NCBI GenBank assembly: GCA_021805865.1
Contig: JAJZDX010000002.1
Span: 124,001-188,000 of the forward strand
Length of the DNA: 64,000 bases
From: Pseudomonadota bacterium
Lineage (GTDB): Bacteria; Pseudomonadota; Gammaproteobacteria; Steroidobacterales; Steroidobacteraceae
Direction of reading: 5' to 3'
Each line of letters opens with the position of its first letter. Within the stretch, counting starts at the first letter, position 1. The notes under the pieces are model-generated. The model was not told the origin of the DNA, searched no databases, and saw only the letters and a program-made list of their open reading frames with translations. Shown piece after piece: positions 26,980 through 36,715 of this stretch. Both the position numbers and the translations under genes were made by a program.

Positions 26980-28164
26980 TCAACCGGCCCGGTGCCGCTG
27001 GCGCTTCCGCCATCCTTGCCCCGCCAGGTGAGCGGCAAGCCCGGCGGCGGTGAGGAAGGCCAGTGCGCTGGTTGCCAGCGTCACATTCAGCATCCGCTCG
27101 AGCGTGCGGTTGCGCAGCCGCACCCCGCGGTCCGACATCCGGGTGAGGAGCAGCCTCGCGATCACCGGTCCGTGGGTGGCGCCGTAGATCGGGGCCGTCG
27201 CCTCGATCACCCTCACCCCATGCGGCCCGACCAGGCGATGGTAGAGACGGGCGAGGATACCGGGCTCGGGTGCCGGCACCTGCGGCACGGTGAGCTCATC
27301 GGCCTGGGCCAGCATCGTGCCATCGGGTGTCGTGACCGAGAGCCTCAAGCCCGGCTTCACGAACCTCGCCAGGTACTTGGGCAGCGCCGGCGAGGCGAGG
27401 ATCAGGCGGCCCCGGGCGCGAAGGCTGTGGGTGCGCAGAGTGCCGTAGCTCAGGGGCGCCGCGCCTCGCCGGTCACGGTCGTCGATCAGCACGCCGAAGC
27501 GGCCGTCGGTGAGGGAGAGCGGCATCGAGAACTCGACAGCGTATCCGCCGGCCCGCAGCTCCAGGGTGCCGACGATGCGCGGGTCGATGATCGCCTGTTG
27601 GCGCCCGTACTCTCCCGTCACGATGCGGCGGGCTACGATGGGACCGGGACCGGTCAGCGCGAAGAACTCGGCGTGCCGTCCGCCCCGAGGGCCGGCATAT
27701 CCCAGCCAGATGCGATCGCCTATCGAAGCACGGCGCAGCGGGTTGGCGAAGGGAGCATCGAACACCACGTGCGGGTCCTGCACCTTCAGCAGCACATACA
27801 GCATGCGCCCGTACACGCCGGCGAAAACGGCGAAGCGATGCGGCGCCTTGCCATAATGGCGCCAGGCATCCCGACCGTATTGCCTGCCCCCGCCCGCGGC
27901 GATCCAGCCGGCAACGCCGTCGACGGACAGCGGCGCCGGCAACGGCACGGCGGTGAGATCAAAGGGGGCGCGGGCGCCGGGGTAGCGGTAGAGCAGGGCG
28001 GCACGGCCCTGGAGCGAGGCGGCCACCGTCTCGGCGACCGAGTGCAGCGCCTGCCGCTCGCTCTCTCGCAGCGCCGACTCCATCTGCCGGGCGTAACGGA
28101 CGCCGTCCCAGGGCAGCACGAGTGCGACCAGCGCGAGCAACAGGACCTTGAGCCAGGAAGACAT
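26980..28164 (-). CDS. Sensor part of a histidine kinase lacking the kinase domains
   Basis: A 394-residue protein. It has an N-terminal membrane helix (WLKVLLLALVALVLPWDGVRY), a helix with Q/R/E-rich sequence, a periplasmic domain of about 300 residues, then a second membrane helix (LNVTLATSALAFLTAAGLAA) and only about 14 residues more. The N-terminus resembles the sensor of the proteobacterial dedicated-sortase histidine kinases (TIGR03785), whose periplasmic part is CBM9-like; this match is from memory of the family. In a full kinase, HAMP, HisKA and ATPase domains would follow the second helix. They are absent, and the stop lies 20 bp from the decayed receptor on the other strand. It is therefore probably a broken gene. 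Confidence 0.6.
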   Translation of the reverse strand: MSSWLKVLLLALVALVLPWDGVRYARQMESALRESERQALHSVAETVAASLQGRAALLYRYPGARAPFDLTAVPLPAPLSVDGVAGWIAAGGGRQYGRDAWRHYGKAPHRFAVFAGVYGRMLYVLLKVQDPHVVFDAPFANPLRRASIGDRIWLGYAGPRGGRHAEFFALTGPGPIVARRIVTGEYGRQQAIIDPRIVGTLELRAGGYAVEFSMPLSLTDGRFGVLIDDRDRRGAAPLSYGTLRTHSLRARGRLILASPALPKYLARFVKPGLRLSVTTPDGTMLAQADELTVPQVPAPEPGILARLYHRLVGPHGVRVIEATAPIYGATHGPVIARLLLTRMSDRGVRLRNRTLERMLNVTLATSALAFLTAAGLAAHLAGQGWRKRQRHRAG

Positions 28165-28237
28165 CGAAGTCGAGCACACTTTCAGGTGGACGATTTATAG
28201 TGGAACATTTGCAGCGGTTGTTCCGTTGTCATCATCT

Positions 28238-29524
28238 ATGAAGATACCCGAGATTCTCATCGTCGAGACCGTACACCAGCCTGGGAGCCTCGCGAGAGTG
28301 CTGCAGGTGATCGCCGAGGCCGGCCTCGCCATCGAGCACCTGACGGCGTTGCGTCGCGGACAGGGCCGAACGGTCTGGGAGATCACCCTGGAGATGGACG
28401 AGGAGGCCGACCGTAGCCTCTACGATCGCATCGATCAGCTGCCGAACGCCCGTTTCCTCGGCAAGTCCGACCGGGTTTTCAACCGCCACCGCGGCGGCAA
28501 GATCCGCACCGTAGCGAGTCTGCCGATCAACACCCGGCAGGTGCTTCGCGATGTGTACACGCCGGGGGTGGCGCGGGTGTGCCTCGCCATCAAACAGGAT
28601 CCCGAGCTTGCGCACGATTACACCAGCATCGACAATACCGTGGCCGTGATCACCAACGGCACGGCGGTCCTGGGCCTTGGCAATATCGGACCGCTCGCCG
28701 GTCTGCCGGTGATGGAAGGCAAGGCGGCGCTGTTCGCCGATCTCGCGGGCCTCTCCGCGGTGCCCATCCTGATCGAGGAGACCCGACCCGAGAAGGTCGT
28801 GGATCACATCGCCGCCATCCACCTGTCCTTTGGCGCCATCCAGCTGGAGGATTTCGCCGCCCCGGAGTGCTTCGAGATCGAGAGCCGCCTGTGTGAGCGG
28901 CTTGCCAAGCCCGTGCTGCACGACGATCAGCACGGCACCGCCGTCGTGGCGCTGGCGGCGCTCATCAATGCGGCGCGCCTTGCACACAGGAGTCTGCCGG
29001 AGAGCACCGTAGGCCAGATCGGACTGGGCGCGGCCGGCACGGGGATCGTGCGGCTGTTGCGTGCTTATGGCGTGCGCAAGGTGCTCGGCGCCGATCGCGA
29101 CTCCGCCGCACTCTCGCGCCTTCGCTCCCTTGGCGGTGAGGGCACGAGCCTGGAATCCATCATGCAGCGCGCCGACATCGTGCTGGCCACCACGGGGGTG
29201 AAGGACCTGATCCGCCCGGAGTGGGTCCGGCCAGGCCAGGTCATCCTGGCGCTGTCCAATCCCGATCCGGAAATCGAGCCCATCGTGGCACGGGAGCACG
29301 GAGCCGCCTTTGCCGCCGACGGCAAAGGCATCAACAACCTGCTGGCCTTTCCGGGGCTGTTCAAGGGCGCGCTCGGCGCCCGCGCCCTGCGTTTCACCGA
29401 TGCGATGCTGATGGCGGCGGCACAGACGATCGCCGACCTGGCGCCGGGGGATGAGCTGGTGCCCGACCCGCTCGACAAGTCGGTGCACGAGCAGGTGGCG
29501 GCGGCGGTGCGGGAAGCGTATTAA
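28238..29524 (+). CDS. NAD-dependent malic enzyme with N-terminal ACT domain
   Basis: A 428-residue protein. Residues 1-75 are an ACT-type regulatory domain (ILIVETVHQPGSLARVLQVIAEAGLAIEHL). The malic enzyme fold follows, with RDVYTPGVARVC, ITNGTAVLGLGNIG, the metal/substrate region ECFEIESRL and HDDQHGTA, then the NAD-binding IGLGAAGTGIVRLL and LSNPDPEIEP. It decarboxylates malate to pyruvate with NAD(P)+, linking the TCA cycle to pyruvate. The ACT domain implies allosteric control by an amino acid or similar ligand. It stands alone, convergent with rpoH. Confidence 0.92.
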   Translation: MKIPEILIVETVHQPGSLARVLQVIAEAGLAIEHLTALRRGQGRTVWEITLEMDEEADRSLYDRIDQLPNARFLGKSDRVFNRHRGGKIRTVASLPINTRQVLRDVYTPGVARVCLAIKQDPELAHDYTSIDNTVAVITNGTAVLGLGNIGPLAGLPVMEGKAALFADLAGLSAVPILIEETRPEKVVDHIAAIHLSFGAIQLEDFAAPECFEIESRLCERLAKPVLHDDQHGTAVVALAALINAARLAHRSLPESTVGQIGLGAAGTGIVRLLRAYGVRKVLGADRDSAALSRLRSLGGEGTSLESIMQRADIVLATTGVKDLIRPEWVRPGQVILALSNPDPEIEPIVAREHGAAFAADGKGINNLLAFPGLFKGALGARALRFTDAMLMAAAQTIADLAPGDELVPDPLDKSVHEQVAAAVREAY

Positions 29525-29646
29525 GCGGCGCTGGATCCGGGCGCCGCGCCCGGCCCCGCGCGTGCAGCGCGCAAAAAAAAGCGTGGTTTTTCCTTGCGGC
29601 TCGCCACCTTCGGCGGCGGGCCCATCCCAGCGGATGAGTGACGCGG

Positions 29647-30537
29647 TCAGGCCGGAGCCGGCTCAGCCTCCGGCGTGAGGAATCCGCGCAGCTTCCCAAG
29701 AGCGTTGGCCTCGATCTGCCGGATCCGCTCCGCGGACACCCCGTACTGGTCGGCCAGCTCGTGCAACGTCGCTTTGTCGTCGCTCATCCACCGGCGCTGC
29801 AGGATGTCGCGGCTGCGTGCGTCGAGGTGCTCGAGCGCGCCGTGCAGCCGGGTGGAGGAGTCGCGCTCCCATTCCGTGGCTTCCACCTGTTCGGCCGGAT
29901 CGGCATCGGGTGCCGGCAGGTAGGCCGAGGGACCAAAGGATTCCTCCTCATCCGCATCGGGAGTCGGGTCGAACGACAGGTCGTGCGCCGCGAGGCGCTT
30001 CTCCATCTCGTTGACCTCTCCGGGTGTGACGCCCAGGTCCTTGGCCACCGCGGCGGTCTCCTCGGCGGACAGCCAGGTGAGGTTTTTCTTCAGCCGCCGC
30101 AGGTTGAAGAAGAGTTTGCGCTGGGCCTTGGTGGTGGCGACCTTGACCAGCCGCCAGTTGCGCAGGACGTACTCATGGATCTCGGCCCGGATCCAGTGCA
30201 CCGCAAAGGACACGAGGCGGACGTTGAGCTTCGGATCGAAGCGCTTCACGGCCTTCATCAGGCCCACGTTGCCTTCCTGAATGAGGTCGCCCAAGGGCAG
30301 CCCATAGCCTCGATAGCCCCGGGCGATGTGTACCACGAAGCGCAAGTGCGAGAGCACCAGCTTGCAGGCGGCGCCGAGATCGTCCTGGTTGCGGAAGCGT
30401 TCGGCCAGCATGCGCTCTTCCTCGCGGCCGAGCACCGGAATGCGGCTCACTCGGTCGATATACGCATCGACGCTGCCGACCGGACCGGCGAGCGCAAGGT
30501 CGCAGGGCCGAGCGATCAATGCAGTGCTTGCGGTCAT
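29647..30537 (-). CDS. rpoH: Heat-shock sigma factor sigma-32
   Basis: A 296-residue sigma-70 family protein. Region 2 has LVLSHLRFVVHIARGYRGYGLPLGDLIQEGNVGLMKAVKRFDP and the WIRAEIHEYVLRNWRLVK segment. The RpoH box QRKLFFNLRR at residues 139-148 identifies sigma-32. Region 4 ends with ATLHELADQYGVSAERIRQIEANALGKLR. The start at 30537 has GGGAG 6 bp upstream; an in-frame ATG at 30555 is less well placed. A perfect CIRCE operator lies just upstream, so HrcA should repress it. In many relatives rpoH follows ftsX directly; here it is about 5 kb away and in the opposite orientation. Confidence 0.95.
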   Translation of the reverse strand: MTASTALIARPCDLALAGPVGSVDAYIDRVSRIPVLGREEERMLAERFRNQDDLGAACKLVLSHLRFVVHIARGYRGYGLPLGDLIQEGNVGLMKAVKRFDPKLNVRLVSFAVHWIRAEIHEYVLRNWRLVKVATTKAQRKLFFNLRRLKKNLTWLSAEETAAVAKDLGVTPGEVNEMEKRLAAHDLSFDPTPDADEEESFGPSAYLPAPDADPAEQVEATEWERDSSTRLHGALEHLDARSRDILQRRWMSDDKATLHELADQYGVSAERIRQIEANALGKLRGFLTPEAEPAPA

Positions 30538-30561
30538 GGATGCTCCCAGATTCATGGTGCT

Positions 30562-30593
30562 GAATATTAGCACTCGATATATGCGAGTGCTAA
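30562..30593 (-). promoter_or_regulatory. CIRCE operator with overlapping promoter of rpoH
   Basis: The arms TTAGCACTC (30567-30575) and GAGTGCTAA (30585-30593) form a perfect inverted repeat with a 9-bp spacer. This is exactly the CIRCE consensus bound by the repressor HrcA. Read on the rpoH strand, TTAGCA and TAATAT, 18 bp apart and lying within or beside the two arms, look like -35 and -10 hexamers, so HrcA binding would block the polymerase. The operator lies about 30 bp before the rpoH start codon. No hrcA gene is in this window. Confidence 0.93.
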
Positions 30594-30770
30594 GCGTCCA
30601 AAAAGGTTCCCCGGAAGAGATCCGTATCTTCCGCACTGTCAGAGCTAAAACATTAGCGGAGCAGGAAGCGGCGGCCGCAAGAAAAATTCATATTAGATTC
30701 AAAATCTTTCGCTATTGTCGGCGGCTTCGCCCTTTTATCGTAGACAGAGAAACTGCCCCCGGACCTGGAT

Positions 30771-31358
30771 ATGCACAACCCCGACGAATCCCTGGAATTT
30801 CCCGCCCAGATAGCGACTCAGCACCAATACGACGGTTTCAGCATCCTGCTGCACTGGATTACCGTTGTCCTGGTGGCGTGCTTGTGGACCCTCGGGCAGT
30901 CGTTGAGCTTTTTTCCCAAGGGCGCGCCCCGGGAGGCGGCACTTTCGGTGCACATTCTGCTCGGGATGACGCTGGGCGCGACCCTGCTGGTCCGGATCGG
31001 CTGGCGCACAGGCCCCGGCCGGCGGCTGCCGCCCGCCGATTCGGGCTGGCAGGGCCAGCTCGCCCGAAGCGTTCATCATGGGTTGTATGTGCTGCTGGTG
31101 GTCACGGTGGCGCTCGGGCTGTCCCGGGTATGGCTGTACGGCAGTCACGTGTTCGACTGGTTCACGTTCCCCCGGCCGGCCTTCAGCACCGGCTCGCTGA
31201 TCCGAACCATCGGCGGTCTGCACGGGGACTTCGCGGACATCGTCGTGATCGTGGCCGGTCTGCATGCCGCCGCGGCGCTCGCCCATCACTATGTGTTGCA
31301 GGATTCGGTGCTGCGGCGCATGTTGCCGGGCATGCGCAAAGCCCGTCCGGAGGAATGA
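30771..31358 (+). CDS. Cytochrome b561 family protein
   Basis: A 195-residue membrane protein with four hydrophobic helices. The first helix begins YDGFSILLHWITVVLVACLW with a haem-ligand His, the second contains LSVHILLGMTLGATLLVRI, the third has ARSVHHGLYVLLVVTVALGLSR, and the fourth has VAGLHAAAALAHHYVLQD. The paired histidines fit two haem b groups. Bacterial b561 proteins pass electrons between the quinone pool and periplasmic acceptors such as superoxide or cytochromes. It is divergent from rpoH, sharing about 180 bp of upstream DNA that includes CIRCE. Confidence 0.9.
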   Translation: MHNPDESLEFPAQIATQHQYDGFSILLHWITVVLVACLWTLGQSLSFFPKGAPREAALSVHILLGMTLGATLLVRIGWRTGPGRRLPPADSGWQGQLARSVHHGLYVLLVVTVALGLSRVWLYGSHVFDWFTFPRPAFSTGSLIRTIGGLHGDFADIVVIVAGLHAAAALAHHYVLQDSVLRRMLPGMRKARPEE

Positions 31359-31429
31359 GTACGGTTCTTTATTTTTCCGGCGCGCCTCGGCGAGCCCCGT
31401 GAGCCTTGCGCGCGGCGCATCATAGAGCG

Positions 31430-32242
31430 ATGCCGGAGCTCCCCGAAGTCGAAACCACCCGCCGCGGTATCGAGCCGCATGCCCTTGGCCGGCGGATCGT
31501 GGCGCTCGAGGTCTACGAGCCGCGGTTGCGCTGGCCGGTGCCGCCGTCGCTGCCGGCCCGCGTTGCCGGGCAGCGGATTACCGGCACGGACCGGCGAGCC
31601 AAGTACCTGTTGATCAGGCTCACGTCCGGCACGCTGCTCCTGCATCTGGGCATGTCTGGCTCGCTGCGCGTGTTATCCGCAGATGCCCCCAGGATCACGC
31701 ATGATCAGTTCGACTTGAGGCTTGATTCGGGTCAGACTCTTCGCTTCAACGATCCCCGCCGGTTCGGCAGCCTGCACTTCACACAGGATCCCGCCCGGCA
31801 CCGGCTGCTCAGGCACCTTGCCCCGGAGCCTTTCGATGACGCATTCGACGCGGACTATCTCTGGGGGGTGACCCGCGGGCGCCGGGTGGCGGTCAAGCAG
31901 CTGCTGATGAACAGCCGCCTGGTCGTGGGGGTGGGTAACATTTACGCCAGCGAAGCGCTGTTCCGTGCCCGGATCCTGCCCAAGCGACGGGCGCGCAGCC
32001 TCTCGCGGGCCGAGGCGGAGCGGCTGGTTCGGGCGGTGAGGACGGTGCTGGCGCAAGCGATCCGGGTGGGCGGCACGACGCTGCGCGATTACGTGAGGCC
32101 CAATGGCTCGCCGGGATACTTCCGGCAGAAGCTGTATGTATACGAGCGCTCGGGCAAACCGTGCCGGGTGTGCCGCACGGTGATCCGGCAGGCGACGCAG
32201 CAGGGGCGCTCGACGTTCTACTGTCCCGAATGTCAGAAATGA
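31430..32242 (+). CDS. mutM: Formamidopyrimidine-DNA glycosylase
   Basis: A 270-residue enzyme. The N-terminus MPELPEVET supplies catalytic Pro2 and Glu3 once Met is removed. HLGMSGSLRV, the H2TH domain with NSRLVVGVGNIYASEALFRA, and the C-terminal zinc finger CRVC...CPEC are all present. It removes oxidised purines such as 8-oxoguanine from DNA and cuts the abasic site. The start is fixed by the required MPELPE; an ATG-like start at 31406 would block catalysis. It is convergent with coaD. Confidence 0.96.
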   Translation: MPELPEVETTRRGIEPHALGRRIVALEVYEPRLRWPVPPSLPARVAGQRITGTDRRAKYLLIRLTSGTLLLHLGMSGSLRVLSADAPRITHDQFDLRLDSGQTLRFNDPRRFGSLHFTQDPARHRLLRHLAPEPFDDAFDADYLWGVTRGRRVAVKQLLMNSRLVVGVGNIYASEALFRARILPKRRARSLSRAEAERLVRAVRTVLAQAIRVGGTTLRDYVRPNGSPGYFRQKLYVYERSGKPCRVCRTVIRQATQQGRSTFYCPECQK

Positions 32243-32245
32243 CGA

Positions 32246-33291
<1,046 letters not shown>

Positions 33292-33364
33292 CCGCGCCGA
33301 GGCGCCGCGGTGGTGTGTCTGTCGCGGGTCACGCACGATGATTAAGATACACTAGCGACCACGC

Positions 33365-34351
33365 ATGGCTGATTCCGATTCCAAAGACGGGGCACCCCGC
33401 AACGGGGAGCGCCGGGGCTTCTTCAGGCGGCTCGCCCAGCGCTTGAGTAGCGGCCGGCTCGGCCTCGATCTGCCCAATCTCCTGCGGGGACGACGGATCG
33501 ACGCCGATGTCCTCGAGGAGCTCGAGACACGGCTGCTGACGGCGGATGTCGGAATCGATGCCACGGAGCACATCCTCTCGGACCTGCACAAGAAGGTCGC
33601 CCGCAAGGAGCTCGCTGACGTCGATGCATTGATCTCGGCGCTGCGCGAGGCGGTGGCCGGCATTCTCGAGCCGTGCGCGCGGCCGCTCGTCATCGATCCG
33701 CAGCACAAGCCCTTCACCATCCTGGTGGTGGGCGTGAACGGTTCCGGCAAGACCACCACCATCGGCAAGCTTGCCCGCCGCTTCCACGACGAAGGCCGCA
33801 GCGTCGTGCTCGCGGCGGGCGACACTTTCCGCGCCGCAGCCATCGAGCAGCTGTCAGTATGGGCCGAGCGCAGTGGCGCGGACTGCATTGCCCAGCACGC
33901 CGGGGCGGACCCTGGCGCTGTGGTTTTCGATGCGCTGCAGTCCGCGCGGGCGCGGAAGGTGGACATCCTCCTGGCGGATACCGCCGGACGCCTGCACAGC
34001 CAATCGCATCTGATGGAGGAGCTGAAAAAGGTCAAGCGTGTCCTGCAGCGAGTCGACCCGGCCGCTCCCCACGAGGTCCTGCTGGTGCTCGATGCCAACC
34101 AGGGGCAGAACGCGCTTGCGCAGGCCGTTCAATTCCACGAGGCCGTCGGGGTGACCGGCATCGCCATCACCAAGCTGGACGGCACGGCCAAGGGCGGGAT
34201 CGTGGTCGCCATCGCACGCCGGCTTGGGGTGCCGATCCGCTTCATCGGCATCGGGGAGCAGGCGGGGGATTTCGGCGAATTCGATGCGCGCGAATTCGCC
34301 TCCGCTCTGGTCGAAGGGCCGCGTGCGGGGGCCGCAGGAGTGGGCGGATGA
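33365..34351 (+). CDS. ftsY: Signal recognition particle receptor FtsY
   Basis: A 328-residue SRP-GTPase. A short acidic/basic N-terminal segment (residues 1-30) replaces the long acidic domain of enterobacteria. The NG domain follows, with [12 protein letters not shown]1 [24 protein letters not shown]3 [10 protein letters not shown]4 [10 protein letters not shown], and the final [19 protein letters not shown]. It receives SRP-ribosome complexes at the inner membrane for co-translational insertion. The stop overlaps the ftsE start (ATGA). Confidence 0.96.
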   Translation: MADSDSKDGAPRNGERRGFFRRLAQRLSSGRLGLDLPNLLRGRRIDADVLEELETRLLTADVGIDATEHILSDLHKKVARKELADVDALISALREAVAGILEPCARPLVIDPQHKPFTILVVGVNGSGKTTTIGKLARRFHDEGRSVVLAAGDTFRAAAIEQLSVWAERSGADCIAQHAGADPGAVVFDALQSARARKVDILLADTAGRLHSQSHLMEELKKVKRVLQRVDPAAPHEVLLVLDANQGQNALAQAVQFHEAVGVTGIAITKLDGTAKGGIVVAIARRLGVPIRFIGIGEQAGDFGEFDAREFASALVEGPRAGAAGVGG

Positions 34352-35040
34352 TCGAGCTGCAGCGGGTGAGCAAGCGCTATCCCAACGGACGCGAGGCGCT
34401 CACCAACGTCAGCTTCTTCGTCGACCGCGGCGAGATGGTGTTCGTCACCGGGCGCTCGGGCGCTGGCAAGAGTACGCTGCTGAAGCTGATCGCGCTGCTC
34501 GAGCGGCCGTCGCGCGGCACGGTGAGCGTCAACGGACGCAACCTCGGCGCGCTCAAGGCGCGCCACATACCGGCGTTCCGGCGGCAGATCGGAGTGGTGT
34601 TCCAGGATCACAAGCTGCTCGCCGACCGCCCGGTGTTCGACAACGTGGCGCTGCCGCTGGTGGTCGCAGGCGCCCCTTTTCCGGAGATCAGCAAGCGCGT
34701 GCGCGCCGCGCTCGATCAGGTGGGCCTGCTCGGCAAGGAACGGATGCTGCCCATGGAGCTGTCCGTCGGGGAGCAGCAGCGTGTCGGCATTGCGCGTGCC
34801 GTCGCCGGCAAGCCGGCGCTGATCGTCGCCGACGAGCCGACGGGCAACCTCGATCCGGAGCTGTCGATCGAAGTGATGCGGTTGTTCAAGCGATTCAGAG
34901 ACGTCGGTGTGACCGTGCTGGTGGCCACTCACGACCAGCACATCGTGCGCGAGTTCGGCAGCCGAGAGATCATGCTCGACAGCGGCGAGATGCGGGGCGG
35001 CGACCCCGATCCACTGCCTTCGCTGGTGGCCAACCGCTGA
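34348..35040 (+). CDS. ftsE: Cell division ATP-binding protein FtsE
   Basis: A 230-residue ABC ATPase. Walker [11 protein letters not shown]-loop VFQDHKLL, Walker [15 protein letters not shown] and H-loop ATHDQH are all intact. The ABC signature reads LSVGEQQR (138-145), with Val140 where FtsE normally has Gly (LSGGEQQR); the essential Ser and second Gly remain. With FtsX it activates septal amidases through EnvC-type partners. It is coupled to ftsY by a 4-bp overlap, with ftsX 12 bp downstream. Confidence 0.95.
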   Translation: MIELQRVSKRYPNGREALTNVSFFVDRGEMVFVTGRSGAGKSTLLKLIALLERPSRGTVSVNGRNLGALKARHIPAFRRQIGVVFQDHKLLADRPVFDNVALPLVVAGAPFPEISKRVRAALDQVGLLGKERMLPMELSVGEQQRVGIARAVAGKPALIVADEPTGNLDPELSIEVMRLFKRFRDVGVTVLVATHDQHIVREFGSREIMLDSGEMRGGDPDPLPSLVANR

Positions 35041-35052
35041 TCCGGAGGCCCC

Positions 35053-35976
35053 ATGAGTCCCGCCACGCTCGCCATTCGCCACGCGCAAGCCCTGCTGGGC
35101 GCCCTGGGGCGTCTGGCGCGCTCGCCGCTCGCCACGGTATTCACTCTGTTGGTCATCGGCCTGGCCTTGACGCTTCCGGCGGCACTGGGTCTGCTCGTGA
35201 CCAATGCCGAAGTCGCCACCGGCGGCTTCACTCAGGCCGTGGACATGTCGGTGTACCTGAAGTCCGGCGTGTCACTGCAGCGGGCGCAGCGGCTCGCGGA
35301 GCGGGCGCGCACGATCCCGGGTGTCCAGAGCGTCACCGTCATTTCCGCGACGCAGGGGCTGCGGGAATTCCGCAAGTATTCAGGCTTTGGCGCGGCGCTC
35401 GATGCGCTGCACAGCAATCCGCTGCCCAACGTGCTGCACATCGTGCCGCAGCCCCGGGCCAGCAGCGCGGTCGACCTCGAGCGGCTGCGCCACGATCTGG
35501 CCGCCTGGCCGGCGGTGGACATGGTGCAGCTCGATGCGCAGTGGGCGTTGCGTTTCAACGCCATTTTGGGGGTGTTGCGGCGGTTGGTATCCACCGCGGC
35601 GGTGCTGTTGGGCGCCGGCGTGCTGGCGGTGGTCGGCAACACCATCCGGCTCGAGATCCTCAACCGTCGCGCCGAGATCGAGGTGACCAAGCTGGTCGGC
35701 GGCTCGAATGCCTTCGTGCGCCGTCCCTTCCTGTATACCGGCATGCTCTATGGGCTGGGGGGGGCGGTGCTTGCCTGGCTGATCCTCGAGGCGGTGCTGA
35801 TCGGACTGACGGGGCCCGTGGCGCGGCTGGCGCAGCTGTACGGCAGCGGTTTCGTGCTCACGGGGCTGACCGGGCGGCAGTGCGGCGAGCTGTTCGGCGG
35901 GGGCCTGGCTCTGGGGTGGCTGGGCGCATGGGTCTCGGCTCATCGCCACCTGCGCAACATCGAGCCGCGGGCTTAG
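35053..35976 (+). CDS. ftsX: Cell division protein FtsX
   Basis: A 307-residue membrane protein with four helices. The first ([20 protein letters not shown]) is followed by the periplasmic extracellular loop with [29 protein letters not shown] and [14 protein letters not shown]. Then come three C-terminal helices with [25 protein letters not shown], the FtsE-contacting coupling region. It is the membrane partner of FtsE. It is convergent with rpmG, with paired terminators between them. Confidence 0.95.
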   Translation: MSPATLAIRHAQALLGALGRLARSPLATVFTLLVIGLALTLPAALGLLVTNAEVATGGFTQAVDMSVYLKSGVSLQRAQRLAERARTIPGVQSVTVISATQGLREFRKYSGFGAALDALHSNPLPNVLHIVPQPRASSAVDLERLRHDLAAWPAVDMVQLDAQWALRFNAILGVLRRLVSTAAVLLGAGVLAVVGNTIRLEILNRRAEIEVTKLVGGSNAFVRRPFLYTGMLYGLGGAVLAWLILEAVLIGLTGPVARLAQLYGSGFVLTGLTGRQCGELFGGGLALGWLGAWVSAHRHLRNIEPRA

Positions 35977-36020
35977 CCTGCTTGATTCTCAGCCGCCCGG
36001 CGGCGTGGCGATCGGAACGC

Positions 36021-36042
36021 GCCCTCGGGCGAATTTTCCCGG
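36021..36042 (+). terminator. Intrinsic terminator of ftsX (left arm of inverted repeat)
   Basis: A compact GC hairpin (GCCC-TC-GGGC) is followed by AATTTTCCC, as expected for an intrinsic terminator of the ftsYEX transcript, about 45 bp after the ftsX stop. The same 22-bp sequence appears in reverse orientation at 36099-36121. Confidence 0.55.
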
Positions 36043-36098
36043 CACGCCACAAGCACTCCGCGGGGGGACTCGCGAAAAGACATCCGGTTCTTCCCCGT

Positions 36099-36121
36099 CC
36101 GGGGAAAATCCGCCCGAGGGC
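36099..36121 (-). terminator. Intrinsic terminator of rpmB-rpmG (right arm of inverted repeat)
   Basis: Read on the minus strand, it gives GCCCTCGGGC, then GGATTTTCCCC: a hairpin followed by a T-run about 25 bp after the rpmG stop. It is the inverted copy of 36021-36042, with one mismatch and one extra base. Confidence 0.55.
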
Positions 36122-36145
36122 CGCGTCCCTGCGTAAGGCAGGCGG

Positions 36146-36301
36146 CTATTTGATCTTGGCTTCTTTGTAGGCGACGTGCTTGCGTGCCACGGGGTCGAAC
36201 TTGCGCACCTCCAGCTTGTCGGGGTGCAGGCGCTTGTTCTTGGTGGTCACGTAGAAATGGCCGGTGCCGGCCGAGGAAAGCAGCTTGATCTTGTCGCGCA
36301 T
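36146..36301 (-). CDS. rpmG: 50S ribosomal protein L33
   Basis: A 51-residue basic protein, read directly from the sequence: it starts [20 protein letters not shown], continues [17 protein letters not shown], then [14 protein letters not shown], and ends with TAG. This is the Cys-free type of L33, without the CxxC zinc motif. It follows rpmB by 13 bp on the same strand, the normal rpmB-rpmG operon. Confidence 0.96.
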   Translation of the reverse strand: MRDKIKLLSSAGTGHFYVTTKNKRLHPDKLEVRKFDPVARKHVAYKEAKIK

Positions 36302-36314
36302 GGATGGGCTCCCG

Positions 36315-36551
36315 TCAGACCTTCATGCCCTGGGCGCGCAAGGAGGCCACGACCTGGTCGATGCCTTTTTTCTCGATGGTGCGCAGCCCATGGGCTGAGA
36401 TGCGCAGCGAAACCCAGCGCTTCTCGGTCTCCAGCCAGAACCGCTGGGTATGCAGGTTGGGCAGGAAGCGGCGACGCTTCTTGTTGTTGGCGTGGGAGAC
36501 GCGATTTCCGACGGCCGGCCCCTTGCCGGTGATCTCGCAGACGCGGGACAT
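36315..36551 (-). CDS. rpmB: 50S ribosomal protein L28
   Basis: A 78-residue basic protein: [20 protein letters not shown], then [18 protein letters not shown] and a C-terminal [18 protein letters not shown], the full L28 pattern. The start at 36551 matches the family; the in-frame upstream extension has no similarity. First gene of the rpmB-rpmG pair. Confidence 0.96.
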   Translation of the reverse strand: MSRVCEITGKGPAVGNRVSHANNKKRRRFLPNLHTQRFWLETEKRWVSLRISAHGLRTIEKKGIDQVVASLRAQGMKV

Positions 36552-36715
36552 ATGCAACAACCTTAAAAAAATCAGATGCTTGGCCAGATACCGAGCCTGG
36601 CCCTTCGGGGCTGCCCGGGCTGCGGTGGCCGTGACCTGTCCGCAGGAGCCGATCTTTATACCAGCACCGGGAGAGGCCGGCAAGGGAACCGCGGCCGGTT
36701 GGGGGGCAGGGACGC

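Noticed and set aside
29537-29580. GC hairpins (CCGGGCG/CGCCCGG and GCGCG/CGCGC) followed by A8 after the malic enzyme
   Set aside because: For the plus-strand transcript the run is A, not T, and for the rpoH transcript the T-run comes before the hairpin, so neither strand has a canonical intrinsic terminator.
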